DNA of 64,000 nucleotides from Oasisia sp. SBJ-2009. Lineage: Eukaryota > Annelida > Polychaeta > Sabellida > Siboglinidae. The translations under genes were made by a program, and so were the position numbers. The notes under the pieces were generated by a model. The model was not told where the DNA came from. It ran no database searches and saw only the letters and a program-made list of their open reading frames with translations. How positions within the stretch are numbered: the stretch's first letter is position 1; every line of letters starts with the position of its first letter. The stretch lies in NCBI GenBank assembly GCA_964017155.1, contig OZ024856.1:47038847-47102846 (forward strand). Direction: 5' to 3'. Below, in pieces: positions 51,434 through 61,340 of the stretch.

Positions 51434-53080
51434 GTAAGTGTAGGTGGGATGGTACACTTCACAAACAGAGACAATCTTGTAAGTGTAGGTGGGATGGTAC
51501 ACTTCACAAACAGAGACAATCTTGTAAGTGTAGGTGGGATGGTACACTTCACAAACAGAGACAATCTTGTAAGTGTAGGTAGGATGGTGCACTTCACAAA
51601 CAGAGACAATCTTGTAAGTGTAGGTGGGATGGTGCACTTCACAAACAGAGACAATCTTGTAAGTGTAGGTGGGATGGTGCACTTCACAAACAGAGACAAT
51701 CTTGTAAGTGTAGGTGGGATGGTACACTTCACAAACAGAGACAATCTTGTAAGTGTAGGTGGGATGGTACACTTCACAAACAGAGACAATCTTGTAAATG
51801 TAGGTAGGATGGTGCACTTTACAAACAGAGACAATATTGTAAGTGTAGGTGGGATGGTTCACTTCACAAACAGAGACAATCTTGTAAGTGTAGGTGGGAT
51901 GGTACACTTCACAAACAGAGACAATCTTGTAAGTGTAGGTGGGATGGTACACTTCACAAACAGAGACAATCTTGTAAGTGTAGGTGGGATGGTACACTTC
52001 ACAAACAGAGACAATCTTGTAAGTGTAGGTGGGATGGTACACTTCACAAACAGAGACAATCTTGTAAGTGTAGGTGGGATGGTACACTTCACAAACAGAG
52101 ACAATCTTGTAAGTGTAGGTGGGATGGTACACTTCACAAACAGAGACAATCTTGTAAGTGTAGGTGGGATGGTACACTTCACAAACAGACAATCTTGTAA
52201 GTGTAGGTGGGATGGTACACTTCACAAACAGAGACAATCTTGTAAGTGTAGGTGGGATGGTGCACTTCACAAACAGAGACAATCTTGTAAGTGTAGGTGG
52301 GATGGTACACTTCACAAACAGAGACAATCTTGTAAGTGTAGGTGGGATGGTACACTTCACAAACAGAGACAATCTTGTAAGTGTAGGTAGGATGGTGCAC
52401 TTCACAAACAGAGACAATCTTGTAAGTGTAGGTGGGATGGTGCACTTCACAAACAGAGACAATCTTGTAAGTGTAGGTGGGATGGTGCACTTCACAAACA
52501 GAGACAATCTTGTAAGTGTAGGTAGGATGGTACACTTCACAAACAGAGACAATCTTGTAAGTGTAGGTAGGATGGTGCACTTCACAAACAGAAACAATCT
52601 TGTAAGTGTAGGATGGTGCACTTCACAAACAGAGACAATCTTGTAAGTGTAGGTAGGATGGTGCACTTCACAAACAGAAACAATCTTGTAAGTGTAGGTA
52701 GGATGGTACACTTCACAAACAGAGACAATCTTGTAAGTGTAGGTAGGATGGTACACTTCACAAACAGAGACAATCTTGTAAGTGTAGGTAGGATGGTACA
52801 CTTCACAAACAGAGACAATCTTGTAAGTGTAGGTAGGATTGTACACTTCACAAACAGAGACAATCTTGTAAGTGTAGGTAGGATGGTGCACTTTACAAAC
52901 AGAGACAATCTTGTAAGTGTAGGATGGTACACTTCATAGATAGAGATAATATTGTAATTGTAGGATGGTAAACTTCACAAATAGCGATAAACTTATAAGT
53001 GTAGGATGGTACACTTCACAGAGACTACCTTGTAAGTGTAGGATGGTTACACTTCACAAATAGAGACATTATTGTGAGTG
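51398..53080 (+). repeat. 45-bp minisatellite spanning the PH exon donor site (array 2)
   Basis: The unit reads gtaagtgtaggtgggatg, then gtacacttcacaaacaga and gacaatctt. Donor-bearing units occur every 45 bases from 51434 to 52154 (17). After a 2-base deletion they continue from 52197 to 52602 (10), and after a 4-base deletion from 52643 to 52913 (7). Four or so degenerate units run to about 53080. One unit at 51794 has gtaaat. Each regular unit adds [15 protein letters not shown] in frame; the deletions shift the frame further in. Variants (gtggg/gtagg, tac/tgc) are unevenly distributed, with gtagg concentrated in the 3' part. Confidence 0.97.
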
Positions 53081-53193
53081 TAAAAGAATTATTAGCAATG
53101 GAATTTTCACAGAGTGTGTTTGGTCCAGGTTATTCTGCGACTGTCTGCTCTGCTATTACTTCTCTATTGTAAATGCTGTATTCTTTTCTGCAG

Positions 53194-53271
53194 AGGAAAC
53201 GTCATTATTGGAAACTTGATACCAAGTCAATCACAATGTACCAGAAGGAGAATGACAGTCGCTACTTCAAG
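53194..53271 (+). CDS. PRKD: PRKD exon 9, PH domain strands
   Basis: The acceptor is ttctgcag and the donor AAG|gtgagt, phase 0 on both sides, 26 codons. The translation [20 protein letters not shown], then DSRYFK continues the PH fold; the KRHYWKLD strand is conserved throughout PKDs. It joins exon 8 as TNRDNL-RKRHYW. Confidence 0.95.
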
Positions 53272-53482
53272 GTGAGTGCATTTGGGCTGACTGTACAAAT
53301 CACGGTGTACTACCTGACAGTAATGTCGCAATTTTAATATTACTCGTTAGCACAATTGACATTTTATTTACTAATGCTTTTGACTAATATTTTCCATTTG
53401 AAAAATATTTCACTTTCAATGTCTTTACCATATCTGGACCTGCTCCATTGGGAATATGAATGTGGGATTTAGTATTTTTTTC

Positions 53483-53553
53483 GCTCACCGCAGCATAGGA
53501 TTCGAACCCGGGTTATCATAGTGGAAGCTCTACCCCGGAGCCATTGCGCTCTA
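53483..53553 (-). mobile_element. tRNA-like SINE head
   Basis: The minus strand reads gagcgcaatggctccggg, gtagagcttcc and a B-box GGGTTCGAATCC. It lies 38 bases upstream of PRKD exon 10. The same head, more decayed, is at 56747. Confidence 0.6.
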
Positions 53554-53590
53554 CAAGTCTACTGTGTCTGTTTCCGTTTCCCGCCACCAG

Positions 53591-53858
53591 GACATACCTC
53601 TGAGCGACATCGGCCAGGTGGAACTCACGAATTCGCCCCAGAGCATCGACGCGACGCGTAACCCACACGTGTTTGAGTTCCGTGTCAACAGCACAGTGTA
53701 CTACGTGGGGGAGGACCCGACCTGTCGAGGGCAGGAGGACAACATCGTCACCTCCGTGGAGAGCGGGATCGGCCTGGAGCAGGCGTTGTCGTGGGAGAAC
53801 GCCATCAGGCAGGCCCTCATGCCCGTCACGGCCAAACACAGTCCAAAGGGAGATGCAA
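53591..53858 (+). CDS. PRKD: PRKD exon 10, rest of PH domain
   Basis: The acceptor is cgccaccag. The translation begins DIPLSDIGQVELTNSP, continues with HVFEFRVNSTVYYVGEDP and ends the PH domain with the helix LSWENAIRQALMPV, containing the invariant PH tryptophan, then TAKHSPKGDA. In PKD the PH domain autoinhibits the kinase. The donor CAA|gtaggt is phase 1. A MITE copy begins within about 8 bases of this border. The exon is notably GC-richer than its introns. Confidence 0.94.
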
Positions 53859-53865
53859 GTAGGTG

Positions 53866-54104
53866 GCTTTATGCAGGATCAAATTATTGCCAATCACACA
53901 TGTTTTGGTGGACACATGGATCTTAACTGTTAGCTAGTTTATAAACTTTCAAAGGTGTCTGATGACCTAAAATGGGCTACAAACACACATATGACACCAT
54001 TTATAATCACTTTTATTTTTACCCATCCACCCATATTTTTGCCCGTCCATATTCGTTTTTACCCGTCCTAATGATGGGTGGATGGGTCTCTACATAAAGC
54101 TAAG
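53866..54104 (+). mobile_element. hAT-like MITE, copy 5, abutting a splice donor
   Basis: CTTTATGCAGG starts at 53867, only 9 bases after the end of PRKD exon 10, and the element ends ACATAAAGCTAAG. It is internally shortened. No target duplication is visible, so its left end may have been remodelled together with the intron start. Confidence 0.8.
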
Positions 54105-54623
54105 CTCCCCCTACTCGTGGGAGGGTCGCGCGGAATGTTTTCCACCAAAAATTTGTTTAATTCTTACATCTGGGGAACTGTTTGCATTTATGAGCCAAAT
54201 GGCAATGCGATATTTAAATTAAAAAGTTGATATGTGCGCAGTTGTATGCAGTAGATAACATGATTTTGTGATACACACAGTCAGACTTTGATAAAGTTGC
54301 ATTGTGATTGTAAATGTTTCAGATAGGGATAAATTAGCAAGGAAAATTTCCTACAAAATGTTTTTTCAAAATTATTTTAAGACTATGGTGATTAATATAT
54401 TCTACTTTTTTTGACATGAAACAGGATCTAATTGAGTGTATGACTTCTAAGGTTATCGTCTTACAAATGACTAACATTGTTGTAGTGTATTTACAATAAC
54501 AATATATTTATTCATACAAAAAGTGTTTTCCGTCTCTATCAAAGATTCGTTACCACTAAAACATTTCGAACTTTCGTAATAACACATTGTCGTTTAGTAA
54601 ACGTGCAGTTGCCATGGTTACAG

Positions 54624-54664
54624 ATGCAGTGAAGGGCGTGAGTCGAGGCTCTACGACTGGCATG
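54624..54664 (+). CDS. PRKD: PRKD exon 11, short linker exon
   Basis: The acceptor gttacag and donor ATG|gtgagt bound 41 nt, phase 1 to phase 0, translating (N)AVKGVSRGSTTGM. The sequence itself is poorly conserved, but the phase change is exactly what is needed to join exon 10 (ends phase 1) to exon 12 (starts phase 0), so skipping it would break the frame. Confidence 0.7.
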
Positions 54665-54899
54665 GTGAGTCAGAAGGTAGGGCTTGTACTTCTCCCCGCC
54701 AGGTGGCGCCCCACTCTTCCCGTGATCCGTTGTCGTGCCATGTGACCTGTCTCTGCCCTGCCTCGCCGGTGTGTCAACATCAAACGTGACACGTCGATTT
54801 CTGTCACTTTTGGCTGTTCACGTCAACACAGTGACGTCTCCTGATGCTTTGTCTTCATCTCAAAGGGAGGTGCCTGGTCCTATAACCGAAATTAGCCGA

Positions 54900-55070
54900 A
54901 ATTGAATTGGACTTTATTTCGGTCACAACGTACAAACAAATTGCATAAGCGTACACATGAGTATAAAATGTAACCGTGGAGATCCTCTAGAAACCCCTGG
55001 GGCTTATACCGAGGACCACCAAGAACATAATACTTTATGGACATATTCGTTATTATAAAAGTAAACTAAA
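54900..55070 (-). mobile_element. 3' end of a LINE, minus strand
   Basis: The reverse complement contains ataagccccaggggtttcta and accgaaataaagtccaat, like the 3' UTR of the CR1-like element near 27230 (gataagccaaagggcttc) with a terminal AATAAAGT. No coding part remains. Confidence 0.4.
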
Positions 55071-56214
55071 TATATATAAATATCATTATCAGTATCATGA
55101 ATGATGATATTAGAACACTACTACTATTACTAATATTACTATTATCACATCATCAGTATAATGAATGATGCTAAATACTTAAATAAGTCTAAAAAATAAA
55201 TAATACAGATAAATAATAAAAGAATACATTAACTACGGTACGTAATCCTTATAAATGCCTAAATTAACTACGGTACAAAAACCTTATAAATGCCTAAGTT
55301 AACTATGGTACAGTCATTCTTATAAATGCCTAAGTTACATATCCCATCAGTAATAACTCCTTTAGCTTACTTTTAAATTAGCCGGTGTAGCAGAAAGTCT
55401 GTTGTTTGGAACACGGGCACTTAAACGTTGTATAGTTATGCAGTTATACATCATTGCCAATTAAGTTTGTTTGAAACGGGATGTTTGTTTACCATTTGAA
55501 TGCGAAGCACAGTGGAAACTTTCAAAATGCAAACATTGGCCGAGTTTAATAAAGTAACTGAACACAAGTTCAAAGCCGGTATACCATCAGCATATGTATT
55601 ACAGTCGTAAGAACGGAATATTAAATAAAACCCTAAAACCTAGGAGTGGACACCAATGTTTTAGGGTCAGACATTCACTGTGTTGTCTTGGTCAGTTTCT
55701 CTGTACTCATCCCAGCATGTGTTCTATCAGCTTAGTTTCCTTCCAGCTACTTCTCTTTGATGTTTCTGTTGTGATTCCTGACCTCTATTACTACACTGTT
55801 CATCCAGTGTTCTAGTGTAGTTGTATTCCAGTAGCTGCTGTTATTCGTTATGTGTATCTATTCTTTCTAACTCTCAAGTTTGCAACAGGGTTTATCAAAT
55901 ACTTGATAGCCCGTGTACAACTTGGAGTTTGTAGTCACCCTGATGGCTGTCTTTCATCCTTCAACACCTTTGAATAACTTGGATATGTACATTAGAACGT
56001 TTTTATGTTTTATCTAAAATTTCATATATTTTGGTACAATTCTTGTAGTTGGCTGTCCATATCCTCTAGGTTGTGTTTATCATGCTAACGTTCCTATGTC
56101 CTCAAAGATCTACCTCAGTTGTTAGACCATCAGACTAGATCTAGACATATCCAGTTTGCCTCCTCTTGCTGCTACGTATAACCTTGGACAAATTTGTTCG
56201 CTATACATCGATCC
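55071..56214. other. Intron 11 stretch without recognised features
   Basis: A unit of about 35 bases (taactacggtac, ccttataaatgcctaa) is repeated three times at 55230-55335. Nothing else recognised. Confidence 0.55.
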
Positions 56215-56405
56215 TATACTCAGCTGTATGAAGGAGAACCTGGCTATAGGCAATGGTGGATATTTATTTTAAAGTGATGTTAGTGTGGTAATTACAACAT
56301 GACTGAATTCTTCCCGGAGACGTTTAGACAGTGTTCAATTGAACAAACCTGCCATAGTGCCAGGAAGAACTTAAAACAACCCCACTGACAGGATACAGTG
56401 GTATT
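56215..56405 (+). mobile_element. Diverged SINE body fragment
   Basis: ctggctataggcaatggtgg and cttcccggagac match the body of the SINE at 56742-57000. A further weak match lies around 50660-50720. Confidence 0.4.
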
Positions 56406-56545
56406 AAGTACTAACATTTACTTTGGACATTTTTCAAACTCTTTTCAGAAAATGTGATAGATCCATCATAGAAAACTCATACAATGAGTGAACGGGTTTG
56501 ATTATCATTTAGAGGTGTGGTTCATGTAACCTGTCCGTGTTGCAG

Positions 56546-56618
56546 GATATTGCCAAGCTTTACAAGATCTTCCCTGACGACGTTCTCGGTTCCGGTCAAT
56601 TTGGAATTGTCTATGGAG
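56546..56618 (+). CDS. PRKD: PRKD exon 12, start of kinase domain with glycine loop
   Basis: The acceptor is gttgcag. The translation [20 protein letters not shown], then IVYG(G) carries the glycine-rich ATP loop [25 protein letters not shown] is near-invariant in PKDs. The donor GAG|gtaatc is phase 1. Confidence 0.96.
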
Positions 56619-56741
56619 GTAATCTTTGATATATGTCAGATATGGAAGAATGAAAATTATGTAGAATTGTAGTAAATTCATGTGTGTTGCAGTCAAACAG
56701 TTTGAATATTATTAGGGTTTTATTGCTTTTGTATTATAGTT

Positions 56742-57000
56742 TGTAGAGTGCAATGGCTCAGGATAGAGCTTCGGACTCTCGACTACGAGAATGTATAAAC
56801 GAGTATCTGGCTATAGACAGTGGTGGATATGTGTATGAGCAGCCTTCCTGCATTAATTGTAGCATATGGCTGGATGCTTCCCAGAGAAGCCGAGATGGTG
56901 TCTGGGTAAACAGGTCTGCCAGGAAAGTAAAATGTAAAGTGCTTTGAACAATCCTGAGGACTGGATACCTCGCTATATAAAAACTTGCCTTTATCTTTAC
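56742..57000 (+). mobile_element. SINE with tRNA-like head and AAAGTGCTTTG 3' end
   Basis: The head agtgcaatggctcaggatag matches the head at 53483. The body includes ctggctatagacagtggtgg and gcttcccagagaagccg; the end has aaagtgctttgaac, then cctcgctatataaaaactt. The conserved-looking GCTTTG...GCTATATAAA end is widespread in animal SINEs. Confidence 0.65.
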
Positions 57001-57578
57001 TTTTTATAGTTGTGTTTTAATCCTCCGGAACCTGAATTTAGACATGTGAAAGCAAAACGGTTTGGCAGTCTTGAAATCATGTGATGAGTATCATCAGACT
57101 AGATAGTTCAAGTCATTATCCTTTCTATGTCTCTCAATCAGGGAACCTTTTTTCTCATTACATTTCGATTGCTATCAGCAAATGTAATCAGACAAGTGTT
57201 GCTAGATGTATTACGAAAAAAGATTAATTGTCTGGAACAAAACAATGTATCACATGACCAACATCATGTGACAATGATAAATTTCAAAATGCTGAAGTAG
57301 GCCACAAGATGTGGTCTAAGTTATAAACAAAAAAATTGAGCATGTCTTGGGAGGTAAATATACCTGATATGAATAACCGATCAGTATATTGTGGATGAAA
57401 ATGCTACTGTTTTAAAAAACTGCAAGATAAAGTCATATAAGTTTGTGAAGTTTTAATGTTTGCATACTTTTGAGGCCATCTTCCGGCAGAGTATAAGTTT
57501 AAAAGTTTGAGATGTGTGCGGGTGTGTAGATGCGTGATTGTGTGACCTTGTGTGACCTTGTGTGGCCTTGTGTGGCAG

Positions 57579-57685
57579 GCAAACATCGCACGGAGGAAAG
57601 GGAGGTGGCTATTAAGGTCATCGACAAACTACGCTTCCCAACGAAGCAGGAGGCTCAACTGAAGAACGAGGTCGCCATTCTACAG
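57579..57685 (+). CDS. PRKD: PRKD exon 13, kinase N-lobe with VAIK lysine
   Basis: The acceptor is gtggcag. The translation (G)[18 protein letters not shown], then [17 protein letters not shown] holds the ATP-contacting Lys in VAIKV and the alpha-C Glu in NEVAIL. The donor CAG|gtaact is phase 0. The polypyrimidine tract is replaced by a short tandem repeat (tgtgaccttg and variants) running into the acceptor from about 57537. Confidence 0.96.
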
Positions 57686-58396
57686 GTAACTGCGTCGTGG
57701 GAACGGGGTCGGACGTGTAGCAGGACTCTAGCGTAGCCACACAATTGACTGTCCAAACTGGCCTGATTAAAGGAGTGACCTGATTAGAGAAGCTGGTCAA
57801 TTCTGACATAATTGTGTAAATGTATACAATTTGCAAAAATGTTCATTGTTATCATTATTTATCATTTTTTGCTATTAAAAAGTAAGAATACATAGAAGGA
57901 AATTTGTGACAGGTGTCAGGAATAATTGAGAGTTCTTTTAAAAATAAATATTGAACGATGTCAAGGAATTAGTTGACCATTTCATATGATATAAGTAGAT
58001 GTATTGTGGAGGAGAGAGGGTGATCGCCCCTTAGAATTTGTCTCTGATGTGGATGTCAGAGGAAAATAGAAGAGACTATGTACAACATTTTCAAGGGTGG
58101 TAATTTCAGAGTGCCTGCTGCTTCAAGGATTCTGTTCCTTTAGCTGATTTTAAGTCTACTTATTTGCTATTCCAGAAGGCAGTATTTACAACTGAAATTC
58201 AAGCAAGTTGTCAAATGTACCTCAGATACAGTGACACATTTTAATGGGATTGGTACATTTGTGTAGTGAACTTAACTTTCTCAGTTTTGTTTGTCAGTGA
58301 TAGAACATGTCTGACTGGAGAGATGGGTGAAAACAAATGTAAATTATCTAGACTGGCACGTGTGACGTGATGTGATTGTGTGAATGTTTTATTCAG
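57686..58396. other. Intron 13, nothing recognised
   Basis: Plain AT-rich intron between two kinase exons. Confidence 0.6.
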
Positions 58397-58453
58397 AACC
58401 TACACCACCCTGGGGTTGTTGACCTGGAGAAGATGCTTGAAACCCCAGAGAGG
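58397..58453 (+). CDS. PRKD: PRKD exon 14, kinase beta4 region
   Basis: The acceptor is attcag and the donor AGG|gtaagt, phase 0 on both sides, 19 codons: NLHHPGVVDLEKMLETPER. LHHPGVV is conserved in PKDs and in the wider CAMK group. Confidence 0.95.
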
Positions 58454-58913
58454 GTAAGTACAGCTCAATTTTCCCCCGTGTTTTTATTGGAGTACTGGCT
58501 TGGATTTTGTCAACAGCTGATAACACCATTGAATTGATTGAGACCAAATATGGTCTAAGTGTCTGCATTTGAAATGTAATTAAGTTCCAGTTCCAACAGG
58601 AAAATATAGGTGGGTTTCATACAGTCTGAATGTTGTATTCCAACACCAAACAATTATTATCAGCTGTATGAAAACCTACATTACACAATGTTAATATTAT
58701 TTTACATTTCTAGGGTATCCAAAAACATGTGGTGTCCAAATGCATACAGTGGTTACATTATCATGCCAGTCATGATTCATGTATCACTAGATGTATTTGG
58801 TATGTGGTAGATGAAAAGTATTTTCTACATTGTAGACGACTGTATCCTGATTGATTATTTGTCTAGACTTGTTTTGTTCATTGTGTAATTGTCCATGTTT
58901 GAAATCAATAAAC

Positions 58914-59065
58914 TGGTTGGCTGGTTAGTTAGTTAGTTGGTTGGTTGGTTAGTTGGTTGTTTGGTTGGTTGTTTGGTTGGTTGGTCGAATGCTTGATTGA
59001 TTGCTTGATTGATTGATCTATTGATCACTTGATCGATTGCTTGTTTGACTGATGACTGATTGACA
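58914..59065 (+). repeat. GGTT/TTGA tetranucleotide-rich stretch
   Basis: Runs of ttgg/ttag followed by ttga/ttgc units, leading up to the acceptor of PRKD exon 15. Confidence 0.8.
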
Positions 59066-59083
59066 TGTGTTGTGTGCCGCCAG

Positions 59084-59188
59084 ATCTTCGTGGTGATGGA
59101 GAAGCTGAAGGGAGACATGTTGGAGATGATCCTGTCAAGTCCTCGCGGTCGCCTCACAGAGCGACTCACCAAGTTCCTCGTCTCACAG
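59084..59188 (+). CDS. PRKD: PRKD exon 15, kinase hinge and alpha-D/E, last exon in window
   Basis: The acceptor is gccgccag. The translation [20 protein letters not shown], then [15 protein letters not shown] contains the gatekeeper Met and hinge (VVMEKL) and runs into alpha-E. The donor CAG|gtactg is phase 0, so more exons are expected, but the catalytic loop, DFG, activation loop and C-lobe do not appear on either strand up to 64000. The frame is intact, so there is no sign of pseudogene decay here. Confidence 0.95.
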
Positions 59189-59433
59189 GTACTGTCCTCG
59201 TGAACCTCCTCATACTATCAGTTGTAACAATCATAATCATTACATGTGGACCCTCACACTTGAAACTGTAATTAATCCATTGGCTAGTAAGCTTCTATGT
59301 TCCACCTGTCTTACAGTTGTAATTACCCACCTTTGCCAGTCTTGAAGACTGTCAGACGGATCTGTTACTAAGCCCTTGAGTGCACTGGCTTTCTGCTGTC
59401 CCCTAGAGCAATGTGTCAAGGGTCCTTGTTGCC

Positions 59434-59635
59434 ACATCCATGTGAACACATCCGTGTGAACACATCCATGTGAACACATCTGTGTGAACACATCCATGTG
59501 AACACATCTGTGTGAACACATCCATGTGAACACATCTGTGTGAACACATCCATGTGAACACATCTGTGTGAACACATCCATGTGAACACATCTGTGTGAA
59601 CACATCCATGTGAACACATCTGTGTGAACACACAG
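59434..59635 (+). repeat. 28-bp minisatellite made of two 14-bp halves
   Basis: About 7 copies of catccatgtgaaca plus catctgtgtgaaca. The minus-strand Cys/His-rich ORFs are artefacts of the repeat. Confidence 0.93.
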
Positions 59636-59939
59636 ACAGTCACCTGGCAGTTCAGTCACTCTGCGTCCACAACATTGCCAGTAGATCTTGTTTAAAATCT
59701 AAATGTTTTGTTTGTAATTTGAACATTTGTTGTCCGCAAACATGCCAAGCTATGGAAGGACCATAGTGGAAACAAGTGTCACACTATCTTGTGTTAATCC
59801 TTATAGTTAATGTGCTCTATTTATACGTTATGTACGTGCAAGCTTAGTTTTTGATTTCATAAAGCTATCCAAATCTATAAAGGATGGACCTTCGGTAAGA
59901 CAAATGCTTCCTTGACCATTTGTCATCTTGTGTTAATTC

Positions 59940-59985
59940 ACTGGGTGGCAATCTTCTTAAATCTTGTTAAATATAAAAACTAATG
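59940..59985 (+). mobile_element. 3'-tail fragment of the same CR1-like element
   Basis: The text gggtggcaatctt followed by cttaaatcttgttaaat repeats the 3' end of the element at 27270-27325 almost exactly. This is an extreme 5' truncation. Confidence 0.6.
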
Positions 59986-60211
59986 GGGGGCCTCATTTTA
60001 AGTTAATAAGAAAGAAATGCAATATTCCATAGTTGCTTAACGGAGACAGAAAACGACTATGTTGCAAATGAAAACAACAGAAATAGAATCCATTGACACT
60101 GCATAAATAATAGTAACAAGTGCCACATTGTGCATCAAATAATTTAATAATTTGCAGAAAGTCTTTACAGAATCGATATCACTATGAAATTCACTGGTCG
60201 ACCGACATAAA

Positions 60212-60979
60212 TCATGTGATGTCCATATATCGTGCGCCGTCAGTCAGAAATATCTTCTTGTCGACGGTGATCTCGATGTAGAAGTGGGGCAGCTGCATGC
60301 ACCCGGCACTGCGGTGGTTCTCGTCCTTACAACATGTCCACTTCCCCCCTCGGAGGGCACGGAAATGCACCCGGCACACCTGCGGCTTCTGCGGCTGGTA
60401 CTCGCTTCGACAGAACATGCAGTAGCGACTCATTGTCTTGTTCGTCGCCTCCAGACTGAAGCTGCGGTCGATCGACGGTAACCGTAATTCGGCGCTGACC
60501 CGCGGGCCGACGTTTGCCGTGAGCATCGAGTGAGCGGCCTCGATCGTATCGCGAGCGTCTCGCCGTCGGTACATCTTCTTGAGCGTTAGGTTCTGCTGCC
60601 GCATGTGGAACTCGATCTTCTCCTTCTCGCGCATCAGCACGTTGAGTCGCTCCTCCACCGCTACCTTCGATTGTCTCATCTTCGTCAGTTCGGTCTTGAT
60701 CTTCTGTAGTTCGGTCCGACTCATCGTTCCGTTCTCGACGATCTCGAGGATCCGGGACTGGATCTGTTCCTCGTCTGCGTCAGCGCTCAGGTTTAGGGTC
60801 TCCTTGTACTTGCGTTCCCGCCGCTGGAGCTTGTCGAGTTCTTTCTGCTTCTCGTCCTGCTCTGAGGCAACGGTGGAGAGCTCAGATTCGAGTTCCTTCA
60901 CCTTCGCCTGCGACTGTTCCAGTTGCTCTTCCAGAGCCTTCATTTCCTGTTGCTGTCGCGGCGTTGCCATCATCTGTAC
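60212..60979 (-). CDS. Antisense gene, last exon: coiled coil plus C-terminal Cys/His box
   Basis: The acceptor gccacag on the minus strand opens VQMMATPRQQQEMKALEEQL. About 140 residues of heptad-rich coiled coil follow (KVKELESELS, KQKELDKLQR, KEKIEFHMRQ), then a linker and a Cys/His-rich end: CMFC, then CRVHF, then WTCC, GCMQLPHF and a hydrophobic tail, with TGA at 60214-60212. The spacing C-x2-C, C-x2-H, W-x-CC, GC-x4-H looks like a small zinc-binding fold, but I do not recognise the family. The exon is GC-rich relative to its flanks and has human-like codon spread, so it is real. It is in phase 0 with the exon at 62496-62965. The protein may be a scaffold or adaptor. Confidence 0.85.
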   Translation of the reverse strand, partial: VQMMATPRQQQEMKALEEQLEQSQAKVKELESELSTVASEQDEKQKELDKLQRRERKYKETLNLSADADEEQIQSRILEIVENGTMSRTELQKIKTELTKMRQSKVAVEERLNVLMREKEKIEFHMRQQNLTLKKMYRRRDARDTIEAAHSMLTANVGPRVSAELRLPSIDRSFSLEATNKTMSRYCMFCRSEYQPQKPQVCRVHFRALRGGKWTCCKDENHRSAGCMQLPHFYIEITVDKKIFLTDGARYMDIT

Positions 60980-61039
60980 CTGTGGCAGACAAAAGGGGAT
61001 TATAGCGAGAGATCGTATCCTCTGTTCCTTAAAAAATAT

Positions 61040-61340
61040 TGTAAAGCCTTAATTTATTTTTTAGATGTATTTATTTTAATGTTTTAAGCTATTTATTATT
61101 TTTTTATAAGTTTAGTCAAATAATCACATAAAATATGTTTTAATGTCTGAAATTATTTTAATTAGTTTTATAGATAGATATCGTGTATTCTCTACATTTT
61201 ATTTTATATTTACAGTAATGTCTTAAATTATATATTATTTGAATCTATGTTAACAAATATACTTTGCATGTTTTATATACCCATTTCAAACTCTATGATT
61301 GCCCAGAGTGAAATAAACTATTAATATTATATTATTATTT
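61040..61340 (+). mobile_element. Interspersed repeat, plus copy
   Basis: Plus-strand partner of 49615-49935, ending attgcccagagtgaaataaa, then ctattaatattatattatta. It lies in the last intron of the antisense gene. Confidence 0.65.

Larger units (their letters stand above)
1571..59188 (+). other. PRKD: Gene extent: protein kinase D (PRKD family), 3' part missing
   Basis: PKD is a diacylglycerol- and PKC-activated serine/threonine kinase of the CAMK group that acts at the trans-Golgi and plasma membrane. The sequence shows 15 exons in phase (0; 0-1; 1-1; 1-0; 0-1; 1-1; 1-2; 2-0; 0-0; 0-1; 1-0; 0-1; 1-0; 0-0; 0-0), giving 614 codons. Domain order is the N-terminal ubiquitin-like region, C1a, linker, C1b, acidic stretch, PH and kinase N-lobe, which is unique to PKDs. 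The introns inside C1a and C1b fall at the same place, phase 1 just after the Cys-Glu or Cys-Lys pair, as expected from an old domain duplication. The kinase domain stops after the hinge and alpha-D/alpha-E region. I found no HCDLKPEN or DFG exon up to 64 kb. Family assignment is near certain. Which vertebrate PRKD1, 2 or 3 it matches is not meaningful, since invertebrates usually have one or two. Confidence 0.95.

Noticed and set aside
51275..52939. Long ORFs on both strands over array 2, up to 503 residues on the minus strand
   Set aside because: Products of a 45-bp repeat without stops; only the first part (51310-51433) is supported as coding.
59240..59659. Cys/His-rich ORFs on the minus strand resembling a metal-binding protein
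   Set aside because: They are translations of the 28-bp minisatellite in several frames.
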